DNA of 64,000 bases from contig CM072519.1 of assembly GCA_036898135.1 (NCBI GenBank), forward strand, positions 34,158,939 through 34,222,938. Reading direction: 5' to 3'. The notes under the pieces were generated by a model, which was not told where the DNA came from, did not search any database, and was given only the letters and a program-made list of their open reading frames with translations. The DNA comes from Oncomelania hupensis. Lineage: Eukaryota; Mollusca; Gastropoda; Littorinimorpha; Pomatiopsidae. Below, piece after piece: positions 1 to 55,400 of this stretch (position 1 is the stretch's first letter; every line of letters starts with the position of its first letter). A program made the translations under genes and the position numbers.

Positions 1-1092
1 CAGGGATTTTAGGTGGAGGAGGGGAGTGGGGGGGAGGGGCAGCCTGTATTTAAGGTACATATCTTTTTGCCCTCCTTTCTCTTCCCCCTTCCCTCCAACT
101 TTTCGGTCGATGACAAAAATAGAGATATAGAGAGCTAGGAAGAGAGAATTTATTTGATAGCTTCAGTGAGCACGCAAAAAAACGTGTATTGTCTGAAGTT
201 TTTAGAGAAATAGCCACCCACGCAAACAAAATAATGACTTCACTGTGATGACCTCGCCAGAAAGGAATAGACATTGTAGAGAAGATTACCCCCCTCCCCC
301 CCCCCCCCCCCCCCCTCTCAATGAGGCGAGAGTTTACAGCGGTTAATGCGAGTTGTAACAATTATTATTCTTCAAATAAACATGCAAGATCAATCAGGAT
401 TGTTACAAGGATCCGATTTCGATGGGCATGGGACACAAACTCTCTTCCCCCACTCTCTCTCTCACACCCACACACATGCGCGTTCCATAGTTTTTTCCAC
501 CAATCAGCTACTAAATGGGTGTGCAATTGTATTTGCATTTTCGAATGCAATTGCACCCGCATTTGACATTTTCCGCTTTCCATAGGTTCCATATACAGCT
601 TGACTTGGTACGGCCATTTTATGGACTTTGGGAAACAAATATTGGGTCATAAGATTTAGAAAGGTCAGTATTCCCAAACACTATTAACAATCCGTCAGTA
701 AATTAGCACTAGAAGACCCCTTTAATAATAATTCTAAAACAAAATAAAAAACTACAATGAGCTCAAATGCATTCTGGTTTACTTTAATTACACCCGGATT
801 GGTGCATGAGAGACAAAATATAACAGAATTCTCTACTGCACTTCTTCATTAAAACACACACACACCAGACATTATAAAACATACTACAATTTTGTCAGCA
901 GAATTTGTGCAAATAACCTTTATAAAAATAATATATCAATAATTTCCCCTACCACTCCCTCTCTCCCCTTCCCTCCCCTCCACCAACTCTCCAAAAGATC
1001 TTGCCTCCCCACCCCCAAGAACCTTCTAACGTGGCTGCAAGTTTTAATGATTTAATTAATTAATTATTAACAAAATTTAAACAAAAAGATAC
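1..1092. other. MROH1 intronic sequence, no exon seen
   Basis: This stretch lies downstream of exon 33 on the gene's strand. It holds a poly-C run near 291-315, a short CT-rich region and AT-rich sequence. I see no splice-bounded reading frame with MROH1 character and no recognisable element. Confidence 0.5.
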
Positions 1093-45276
<44,184 letters not shown>

Positions 45277-45712
45277 GGACCGCTGTCTATGCCACTAAAA
45301 ACTTCCAGTAAACTTGCCTTGCTGACACCCTCTCAAAACACTGTCATGTGATGCCGATAGGAAGACTTCCGGCATAACACAAAGGGAGGCAATGCTTTCT
45401 CGTCTTACTTGATTTTTTTTTAAAACTATAGGTCAGTGTTTTTCCTGTACCATTGGTTGAATGTTAGTTTTCTTTATCTAGGCCTACATTCATAATTATA
45501 CATCCCCATCATCACCCATACCTTCACCCCTTCCACCACCATCACTAGCAGCATTACCAATACCATAATCACCATTCATCATTTAAAATAACATAAATCA
45601 CTGTGGACTTTGTGTTATTTCTTCTTCTTCATGATACTGTGGATACTTAATCCTGGGAAGAAATAGTAGACAACTTTTGAATGCGTACAGCTGGCTTTGA
45701 TTTTACATGGTG
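45277..45712. other. MROH1 upstream region
   Basis: This 0.4-kb stretch should contain the 5' UTR and promoter of MROH1, which reads leftward from 45276. I see no TATA-like box in a convincing position. It is bounded on the right by an RTE fragment. Confidence 0.4.
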
Positions 45713-46276
45713 GTCCTCTCCGGGATCACACAGACAACTGCTGCCCTGGTGAGGTTGAGGCCAGTTTGGAAAGACAGGACCATCAGCCTACATTCCAAGG
45801 TAAGACTGCTGCGCTCCATTGTCATCTCCATCGTCCTAAACACTTGCGAAACATGGACCCTCACAGCAGATCTACAACGAAGAATACAAAGCAAGGGGAT
45901 GGGGTGCTACGGAGGACTTCTGGGCATTTCCTGTGCCCAGCGCATCACCAACGACGAGGTCCGACAGACCGTCACACAGGCCGTTGGACAACACAGTGAC
46001 CTGCTCACAGTGGTGAAGGGACGGAGACTCCGATGGTATGGCCACGTAATCAGGCCTTGCAAAGATCATTCTGCAAGGAGCAGTGCAAGGAGGTAGAAGA
46101 AGATGGCGACCGAAAAAGGGATCGGAGGATGGCATTGGAGAATGGACTGGTTTGACACTGAGCGAAACAATCAGGGTTGCTAAGGACAGGGAAAGATGGA
46201 GTACGCTGGTTAAACGATTATCTGTGGTGCCCTACGACCTCCGAGTTACGGGATCATATAGGATAGGATAGGATAG
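45713..46276 (+). mobile_element. RTE LINE 3' fragment D
   Basis: This 5'-truncated copy starts at GTCCTCTCCGGGATC and ends in GGATA repeats. It keeps AALVRLRPVWKDRTISLHSK and frameshifted remains of the ORF2 C-terminus. It is more GC-substituted than the other copies, so it is probably older or from another subfamily. It lies about 440 bp upstream of the MROH1 start codon. Confidence 0.88.
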
Positions 46277-46347
46277 AAAAGAAGGGTGCAGTGCATACAA
46301 AAATACTCATAGTACAGTACTATTTTTGGTGTGCACATCCTTCAAAA

Positions 46348-46349
<2 letters not shown>

Positions 46350-46389
<40 letters not shown>
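46350..46389. repeat. (GA)n microsatellite
   Basis: A short GA tract beyond the RTE fragment D. Confidence 0.9.
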
Positions 46390-46391
<2 letters not shown>

Positions 46392-46854
46392 TTAAGTGTG
46401 TGTTTACAATGTATAAATAAATAACAAACTGTAAATAAAATTTAAAACAAAAAAGGACATGAAACAAATTTACAAACAAACAAAAAAGTCCAACACACAA
46501 AACAAATCTGTAAAAAGACAAACCAAGAATATAAATATGTAAAGAAAGAATGAAAATACCACCAAACCATATTTACATTTTTATTTCAAGAAGTCTTCAA
46601 AACAAAGTAATTCTATATATTGCTCTAAAATATATATATATAAGCGGCCGAATATAAAAACAATCTTTACAAATGTAACAAACAGACCCTACAAAAGGCA
46701 CATGTATCCCACCACCTATATACAAATGCAGACTTCAATTGTCGAACTATTGCACAAATGATAAAGAAACTACACATGTTGGCAAGAGGTCACATTTTGC
46801 TGCTTAATTTCTATGTAAATAATACAATACTCATAACATCTCTCTAATGTGAAC

Positions 46855-46855
<1 letters not shown>

Positions 46856-46923
<68 letters not shown>

Positions 46924-46937
46924 TAACAATAATAATA
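46856..46937. repeat. (AAT)n microsatellite
   Basis: An AAT tract of about 80 bp in the intergenic region. The rest of 46390-47340 is AT-rich with no gene seen. Confidence 0.95.
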
Positions 46938-47519
46938 GTTTAAAGAAACAAGCAAAAATGTGTAGTGTACACACCAAAGACAGAAAACGAAGTGCTTCAA
47001 AATAATGTGTATAAAAAATAGTTACCTCCACACACACAAAAAAAGCAATCACGAATTTAATTATAATTATCAATAACATATGTATCACAAACATTTATAA
47101 AAACTGAATAGAAGAGTTTAGTATAATTAGTGTGCTTAATCAGAATATTTTCAAGATGACAAATAACAGATGGAGAGCCAGTCTGACCAATGTCACAATC
47201 AAAGACCATCACAAATGATGCGGACTTAATTGCTTTCTGTTCTGTATGGGAAGTGTTTGGTGTGGGAGTAGCTTATTTTTGCAAAAAGATAGTTTTACTT
47301 TTAGCTGTTATAGTTCTTATGCTGTTCTTTGTGTAGTTTTAGCATTTACCACAAGTATATCAACTAACAAGTTAGTATCTCGTATTGCCCCCAGTCGACG
47401 TGCGGTGGTCCCGTTGCCCTTGGTTTTATCCACAAGCTATCCCAAACCTAAAAATAGAATAGAGAATTCTGGGAAATCTGTTCAAGGGAAGTAACTGATA
47501 ACTAGCTACGGTTGAAGTC

Positions 47520-47774
47520 ATGGTCGCCATTTTTCGCGAAGATGTGCTGGCTGAAATTAAACGAAAGTTGGGAGAGGAACTGCATAGTTTTGGTAGTGAA
47601 CAAAGGCTTTGCTCAATTATCGAAGGAGAACACGATGGATTTATAGAAACATGCACACATATATGTGAGCTCAGTGCAGGCGATCGTGAGTCGCTTCGAT
47701 GTGATGGTTCATTTATCGCTTGCATCACACTCTATAATGCACATGCAAGTTCTGTCAAAGATATGATGATTTGA
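47520..47774 (+). CDS. 84-residue ORF inside the TIR element, unknown
   Basis: It starts MVAIFREDVLAEIKRKLGEE and ends SSVKDMMI. I recognise no family. The amphipathic N-terminus and Cys/His-containing middle (CTHICELSAGD) look protein-like, but the frame is short and there is no sign of splicing. It could be a captured or degenerate fragment. Confidence 0.3.
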   Translation: MVAIFREDVLAEIKRKLGEELHSFGSEQRLCSIIEGEHDGFIETCTHICELSAGDRESLRCDGSFIACITLYNAHASSVKDMMI

Positions 47775-47897
47775 GCATATGCTCGATTCCGTACCGATTG
47801 GAAGGTGGGGTGGAAAAATTCAATCATGGTGATGATCAATCCTATTTTGCAATGGTGGTTAGGCCTACTTTATTGACTGTATGGTCACGGGTACTTA

Positions 47898-48082
47898 CCT
47901 CTTGTATTTTGTGTGCTTTTTGTTCTGTCGGCCTTGAGTGTTTGCGTCGCCTTGGCTCGTTGTACTTTGTTGTGGTCTCGCTCTCTTTTGATTTGTGAAA
48001 GCAAATTCAAATTACATTGTTTTTTAGCAGCATGCGAGGTCAAATTAGACGAATTCAGATCTAACCAATCTTCTTGTGACGC
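47898..48082 (-). CDS. Possible first exon inside the TIR element, unknown
   Basis: The frame begins MASQEDWLDLNSSNLTSHAA and is lysine/arginine-rich (IKRERDHNKVQRAKAT). It ends at a consensus donor, AGAG|GTAAGTAC. No partner exon is evident to the left. It may be a transposase first exon or a captured host exon. Confidence 0.3.
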
Positions 48083-48620
48083 CATTTTGCGTGTGTCTCG
48101 TATGCCATGCACTAATCGCGAAGAGTCCTGCCGACGTCATTTCAGAAAATGATTTCCCTACCCATAACTCCCCTGGGTTTTGAAGTTTCTAAAAAAATTA
48201 TTTTAGGCCGACGACGCTATGGAGCGCAAAGCATGTAAAGGGAAGCAACCGGTTGTACGCGCACGTCGACAGAGACATAGAAGGGAGATGCTAACTTGTT
48301 AGTTGATATACTTGTGCATTTACTTATTACGTACATGCTTGCATGCGTGTTATACAGATATTATTTGGAAAATATTTGGAGACTTGTCCTCACACAAATA
48401 CTTTGGCAAATTAGAATGGCAAGCATTTTATCCATTTAGATATCCTCACTATATAAGCTTTTGATTAAACAAAAAAATAAACAACAACATAAATAAATAA
48501 ATATATAGATAAACATAATACAAATGCAAATACATATATCAGGGGTGTGGTAGCTGATATACTGTCAAATTGGAAAACTAAACCATTATATAATTCTACA
48601 AGTAATCATAGGGAAGGACA

Positions 48621-48626
48621 TTTATT
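48621..48626 (-). promoter_or_regulatory. Candidate polyadenylation signal of the EF-hand gene
   Basis: AATAAA on the minus strand, about 495 nt after the stop codon at 49120. Other AT-rich sequence is present, so this is only a candidate. Confidence 0.3.
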
Positions 48627-49119
48627 AGCACAGATAAAATCACACAATACACAGTACGCATTGGGGACAAGAATAAATCAAGAAATCTAAAGTACAATGG
48701 ACTACAAACAAGTATTTAAATAAGTAAAGAAAGAAAGAAACATAATAACAGTTTTAAAAGATCATCATCATCAACATCACATAACAATGTACTTTACAAC
48801 CTCATAAGAGTACAATATTCTCAAAGTACAAAATAGAATACTGTAAAGAACTCTTATTCAGGCTTTGTTCAGAACTTTGTGGATGAGCAAGTAGAACATT
48901 AAAATAATACATGTATATATATAAAACCTCTGCAAGTTTCTTGGGTCCTGAAAGATGTTTATAGTTTTACCCAATGAGATTTGCAATCTTTGATATAGGT
49001 TGTCTGCATGCAGGTTGGTCAAGCATTAAGTGTTTCAAGGTCAACCCACCATTAGTATTTTTTTTTTAAATCTGCACCTGTTTGCCTGGATCATAGGATT
49101 TACAAATAAAGTTTGCAGG

Positions 49120-49462
49120 TCACACTTTCAGTTTCTGACCAAAGTAATGGTCACAAAGCAGTATAGGACAATCAGTGAACTCCACAGTGTAGTCATAATA
49201 CAGTGTCACTTTCACCGGCTCAGTCCTTGAATCACCGATAATTCCGCATTCTGCCAGCGTGAACTTGGGTGAAAGCAGAGACTCGCGGCTTCGGGAGGCA
49301 TCATGAAAGATGGCTAGCTTGCTCGAAGTGATCTGAGTTTCCTGCAAGATCATCTGGATGAGGCCACACACAGGCAGATGGTCGTGCACGAGGAGCTGCA
49401 GATGCCCTGGATAATTGTGGAACTTCTCAAATGTCACCATGCATAAGCTCAGATCTATGTAT
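49120..49462 (-). CDS. EF-hand gene exon 6 (terminal)
   Basis: It encodes YIDLSLCMVTFEKFHNYPGH through YFGQKLKV and ends with TGA. Beta-strand-like hydrophobic alternation suggests a small globular domain. Confidence 0.85.
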
Positions 49463-52400
49463 CTGTGGCAGAAAAAAATCCATTGATTACAAACATAAAC
49501 ATTTGGAATTTTAATTTTCATTCATTATTTCTCATGCTATTTAGTAAAATGTATTCCTATTCCTTTCTTCAGTTCTTTACCGCATAGCCACAGTAGCATG
49601 ACTGGCCAAACGTGATGTCTAAACTAAAACTCAGAACCTTAAAATAACAGTAGTAATGTAATAGTTCTACACTGGCTTTTTTGCATTCCAAAACCACTCC
49701 ATTGCCATACTACAAGTTTACTACAAGGGTAATAAAATTGATCCTGGATTTTACTGGAATGCAGTAAGACGAATTTCAAAAAGTCTAATCTTCAATACTG
49801 TGGGGAAAAGTAAATAAACAAATCCATAAATGAGGAAATTAAAATTAATCAACTAAAGTAAAAAATAAAATAAAATAAAATAAAATAAAACAATATAAAA
49901 TAAAATAAAATAATATCTTACCTTGGGTTGGGTTCTTTGTATGGTTCTATGACACTCATCTTACAGCAAGGACATGGTGGAAATTTCCGTTGTGTCATAA
50001 TCAGTGTGATGCTCTCAAAATCCTGCTCCTTTTCAAGGTCAAATGTCTCTCTGCAGAGCAAAATTACTTCTAATCATCAAACATCCCTGAATCATAAGTG
50101 TGCTAATTTCTTTTAACATTCTGAAAATGGTAAACTATTAACAATAATAGAGCGATTATAAGATAAAGGTGACACAACAGAATTAACCAATAATAATAAT
50201 AATAATACTAATGATAATTTATATAGCGCTCAATTCCCAAAAATAAAAGTGCGCATGGCACTTTGCAGAACATTCATGCATATACAAGCACAACACATAA
50301 AAATGTATTTCAATGACTGATTTAAGAGAAGAATTTATTTGTTAGACTCGACTTAAAGATTTCCAATGAAGAAGACTGTCTCAGGTAGTGAAGTAGATTG
50401 TTCCAGAAGGTGTGTGCGTTTTGAGAGAGGAACCTAAAACCAAATGATCTTTTCTTGAAAGAGGGAGTCTGCAAGACAAGAGTATCTGCCAAAGAGCAGA
50501 GATGACGAGCTGGAGTGACAAAATGGAGATCATCTGCGAGATATTGTGGAAAAGAAAGGTGAACAGCAAAATAGGTCAGAGAAGAGAGCTTGTACTGTAT
50601 TGTATTCGATCTGATACTTTTAGCTAGTGAAGAGAACGAAGAACGGGAAAGATATGCTCGCGCCTAGATTTACAAGTGATAAGGTGTGCTGCATTGTTCT
50701 GAATTCTTTGGAGTCGGTCAAGTTGACATTTTGGAAGCAAGGCGTAAAGGTAAAGGTGGTCCCATAGCCTTGTGGCCGTAGGGGAGCGTGATGTTGGAGA
50801 TCACACTTATCTTGGGCCAGCGTAATGTTGGTGATGCTCATCTCTCTCACTTGCTGCTTTACCTTCCCCACCCTTAAGAGAGTAGGTACAAGTAGTAGCA
50901 AGGCATTACAGTAATCTATTCTAGATAGGAAGAATGCACAAATGAGAGCTGTTGTGGCCTCTGGAGGCAGATAGTGACAAATCGAACTAATCCATCACAT
51001 TTCCAAGTAAAATGGTCTGCAAATGTTGGATATGTGTTGTTGAAAAGATGGTGCAGGATTAAGAACTATGCCATGGCTGCGCACATATGGGGAGAAAGGG
51101 ATGTCAGTGTTTCCGAGTGAGGGAGAGAAGAACGGTTCAAAAACGTTTTTGGACATAACAGCAATTAGTTCTGTTTTGCTATCATTCAATTTATGTTTGG
51201 TCTGGGTCATCCAATCTCTTAAGTTTGCAATGCACTTTTGAACCTTTGGCACAAGTTCACCAATCTCATTAATAGGAACTGAATGAAGAACCTGCCTATC
51301 ATGAGCGAAACTTTCATGCAACAGAGCATGGCGACTAATAATATCAGAGACAGGAGTAGCATACAGAACACAAAAGGATGGGACACAACATGGATCCCTG
51401 TGGGATGCCAAATGAGATAGCAGTTTTTACTGAATAGACTCCCTTTACACAAACAGTTTGAGACCAGTCAGTCAAGTATGAGGAAAACCAGAACAATGTA
51501 GAGCCTGAAATGCCAAAGGCACGGTGCAGTCTGTATAATATATAAGAATGAAGTGATCAATGGTACTGAACATTGCTGAGAGATCTAAAAGTGCAAGCAG
51601 ATAAATTTTGTCTTGATCAAGAGCCAAAAGTATGTTGTTTACAATACTAAGAAGTGCAGTCTAAGTGCTATGAGCTGATCTGTATGCTGACTGGTGAATA
51701 TTGAGAAGATTGTTCTTTGGGAGGAGAAAGAGAAGTTGCTTAAGGACTATCCTTTCAAGAACTTTACTCAGGAAAGAGAGATTTGAAACTGGTCTGTAGA
51801 TGTTCAAAGAGTTTGGATCAAGGGTGGATTTCTTAATCAGAGGTCTTACAATAGAGGACTTAAAGACAAATGGAAAAATCCCAGACAAGAGATAATCATC
51901 TGTAACATGAGTAATATACGGAAGCAGGTCATGATAGACAGTCAAGTAGTTGGCATAGGGTCGCGCTCGCAGCTTTTAGGACTAACACTCAGACATATCT
52001 CTCTTGCCTACTGCTCAGTCACAGGCTCAAAAATATGCAAAGATGAGCCACCATACAAAGGCTCAACAAAAACAAGAGCATAATTATGCGACATCCTCAT
52101 CAGCCACAGAAGCATCGGTAGAAACAATTACCACAGGAGCATGAACATCATCATTTAAAACAGAAACATCAGTTACAGATGGACAAGAACAATTTAACAT
52201 TTTTAGTTACAACAGCAGCACCAGCCAACACAGAATCAGAGTCATCGCCAGTTAGAGCATCAGGAACAACAGGCGCTTGAACAGCGTCGAGTTGCTGACG
52301 TATTGATGCAATCTTGCCAGTAAATAAACTAGCAAACATCTGAGGAAGTTCAGTGAATGGATAGACAGAAGGCAAAGGCAAACTGTTTTTCTTTCCCAAC

Positions 52401-55400
52401 AGGCACCCAAATCTATGGGACAAAACTTTTCAACAAACAATTAGTCTGGATTGAATTAGGCGTACCGTCTTCCTTCAGACTATGCGATTTGAACATAATT
52501 TTAAGAATATAAACTGTGAAGATCTGATTCTGACTCGTAGTTCAAACAATAACTTGAACTAGTTAAAAAGAGTAAAAATGATTCAGCAGACTTCGCAGTG
52601 CTTTCAGAACACAAGAAACACAGAAAACTGTGGTCTTCAGGTAGGGTGAGATGCCAAGGAATAATAAATGAGAATATAAGTATTCCCTGCGATAAATTAG
52701 GTGTCGGAAGAAAAATACAAATAATTTATGCTTAAGAGTACCTGGCCAATTGCAATCCCAGTTTCAACTGTGTGTAGTCAATTTCACCAGCATCTTCAGG
52801 ATCCAGCAGCCTTGTGAACAGGTGAACTTCCACTGCTGTCAATGGCACATTAAGATCAAAAAGACCTGCACAAAGATGTCATTATTATAATAAACATGAA
52901 CAATGCCAACATCAGCAAAAATTTCAAAAACACAACTAATATTAGGTAGGTTGGGTTTGGGCGCTCCACAGGCTGCAACTACGCCTTCCACAGGGGAGGC
53001 GGCCCAGAATTTCCCAACAAAAAGGGACAAAAAAGTGTAAAAAGCATTACCATCACTGTTCCTTGCCATCATTTTATTGCCAGCATCACTGTTCCTTGCC
53101 TTCATTTTTCTTATCGATACAATTGTCATTTTAAAAAAAAATGAAACCTTTACCTAGATTAATCTTATAATTGATTTATCAAAATAAATAAAAATAAAAA
53201 TGTATACATGCAACACCTATAACCTCTATGACTCTAAGACAGAAGAAGTACAAACCAGCTTTGAACTCATCAGTAGTGACAGCCCCTTCGCCATCAATGT
53301 CCATCTTTCTATACAGTTCAATCGCCATGTCAGCTCTGTCGATCAGCCACTGGTGCACGCGGTCAATGAAGTTGTCATAGAAAACATCATTCTCCTTCAG
53401 CTTGGCAATCGCCTTCTCCAGTTTCCCCTGAAAATGAAGAAACAAATCATACTTGTACTATGTAATAATGAACATATCACACTCACTTATTTAAATCATT
53501 TAACAACGCCCCCATCCAAAAAAAAAGGGAAAAAAATAAAAGAAGAAAAAAAGAAGATGATTTTCCTGACATTTGTTCATAATAATAAAGATAGTAATAC
53601 TAGAACCGATGACATGAAGTATTGGACATCTGTACGTGAAAAATTATTATCAGTGATGATCAACTTATCAAAAGTGCCCTGTGGGTTCGGGCATTAAATA
53701 GAATAGACCCAACGTTTCCAGGCGTGTCGTAAGAGGCGATTAACAGGGGTGATGTTAGCACGGCATTACTGGGCGAAAGTCTTCTACACAGAAGTCACCG
53801 GCCAGGGCGGAGGAACCTCACGTTACTACAGGTTCAACGACCACGTGCTCAGGGCCAAGGAGAGCCACACTGTATTCGTGGATTTTGGCTGTGGACAACA
53901 GCTTGGAGAGGATTGGGCACCGCCAGGTCTTTTTTTGCCCAAGACATGATGAAACTATCCCCTAATTCCATGCCGGATCGGTTGTCGCCCGGCTCAACAA
54001 GGACCGCGCCTTCCGTTGGCCACCAGGACGGAGGTGATAAGTATGCTACTGATGGACAATTTAGCAAGATCCGCACGAGAAACGACATCGTCATAGGAAC
54101 CTGGAATGTCAGGACTCAAACTGCGGAAGGAAAATTAGAAGAACTGGCCCACGAGCTGGACCACTATTGATGGAACGTTCTAGGTATCAGCGAACTGCGC
54201 TGGAAAGGCCTAGGTGAAACAACGACCAACAAAGGCAACAAGCTCTATTTCAGCGGTAGAGATGACAGGCACGAACACGGAGTTGGATTCTTGGTCCACA
54301 AGAACATTCTAGCCACTGTCATGGGTTGCCGCCCAGTCTCCAGTAGACTCATTACTATCCGTCTGAGAGCAACCCCTTTCAACATCACCATCATCCAGGC
54401 CTATGCCCCAACATCAGACTATGATGACAGCGAAGTGGATGATTTTTATGAAAATCTACAGGCGGTCCTTGACCAAGTGCCGAAGAAGGACATAGTCATA
54501 GTGCAAGGCGACTGGAATGCCAAGGTTGGCGAAGATGCGCACTACAACTGGGGGTCACATGTGGACCCCACTGCAACAACGAGACAGATGACAGGGGCCT
54601 GAGACTCTTGGAGTTTGCCAGATACAACAATCTGGTACTGGCAAACACGCTTGGTCTCCACAAAAACTCCAGACGATGGACATGGCACAGTCCGGGCGGT
54701 AAGCATCACAACCAGATAGACCACATCATGGTCAAGAAACGCTTCAGATCAAGCATCAACATTGGCAGGACACACACTTTTCCAGGAGCAGACATCGGAA
54801 GTGACCACGATCTCGTGATGATGTCTTTCCGGCTCCACTTGAAGAGAGTAAATACAGCAAAGTGCACTAGACTGAAGTTCAACCTGGTCAAACTGCAAGA
54901 CCCGGAGGTGGCAGAACTATTTCAGGCCACAATTGGAGGGAAATTTGCACCACTGCTCATTTGGGAGACTGGTGAAGTAGGTGTCAACACCATGACCACC
55001 ACCTTCAACTCAGCTGTGACAGATGCCGCCACTGAGATCCTTGGCAAGCACCGACCAAAGAAGAAGCCGTGGATCACACCTGAACTTTTGGATCTGTGTG
55101 ATAAACGAAGAGAGATAAAAAAGAAAAAGAACACCTCACAGGGAGCTGATGTCTACCGAAAAATCAACAATGACATCCGAAAAGGCATGTGCACAGCAAA
55201 GGAGAACTGGATAGAAGATCAATGCCAGGAAATAGAGAACAGTCTGAACAAGAACAACAGCCAGAAGGCCTACCAGACTGTGAAGTGGCTGACAAGTGTT
55301 AAACAGCCCAAAGTCTCAATGATCCAAAGCAAGTCTGGCATATACATTACAGAAGAACAAGAAGTCTTGGACAGATGGACAGAGTACTGCTCTGACCTTT

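Larger units (their letters stand above)
47350..48316. mobile_element. 967-bp terminal-inverted-repeat element with internal ORFs
   Basis: The 31-bp ends (starting CACAAGTATATCAACTAACA) are inverted copies with one mismatch. They are flanked by a perfect 7-bp direct repeat CATTTAC at 47343-47349 and 48317-48323. A subterminal GTCGACGTGCG plus GTTGC-CCTT block is also inverted at the two ends. Inside are a plus-strand frame from 47520 and a minus-strand frame ending at a strong donor near 47897. The superfamily is unresolved; a 7-bp duplication is unusual. It lies between MROH1 and the EF-hand gene. Confidence 0.8.
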
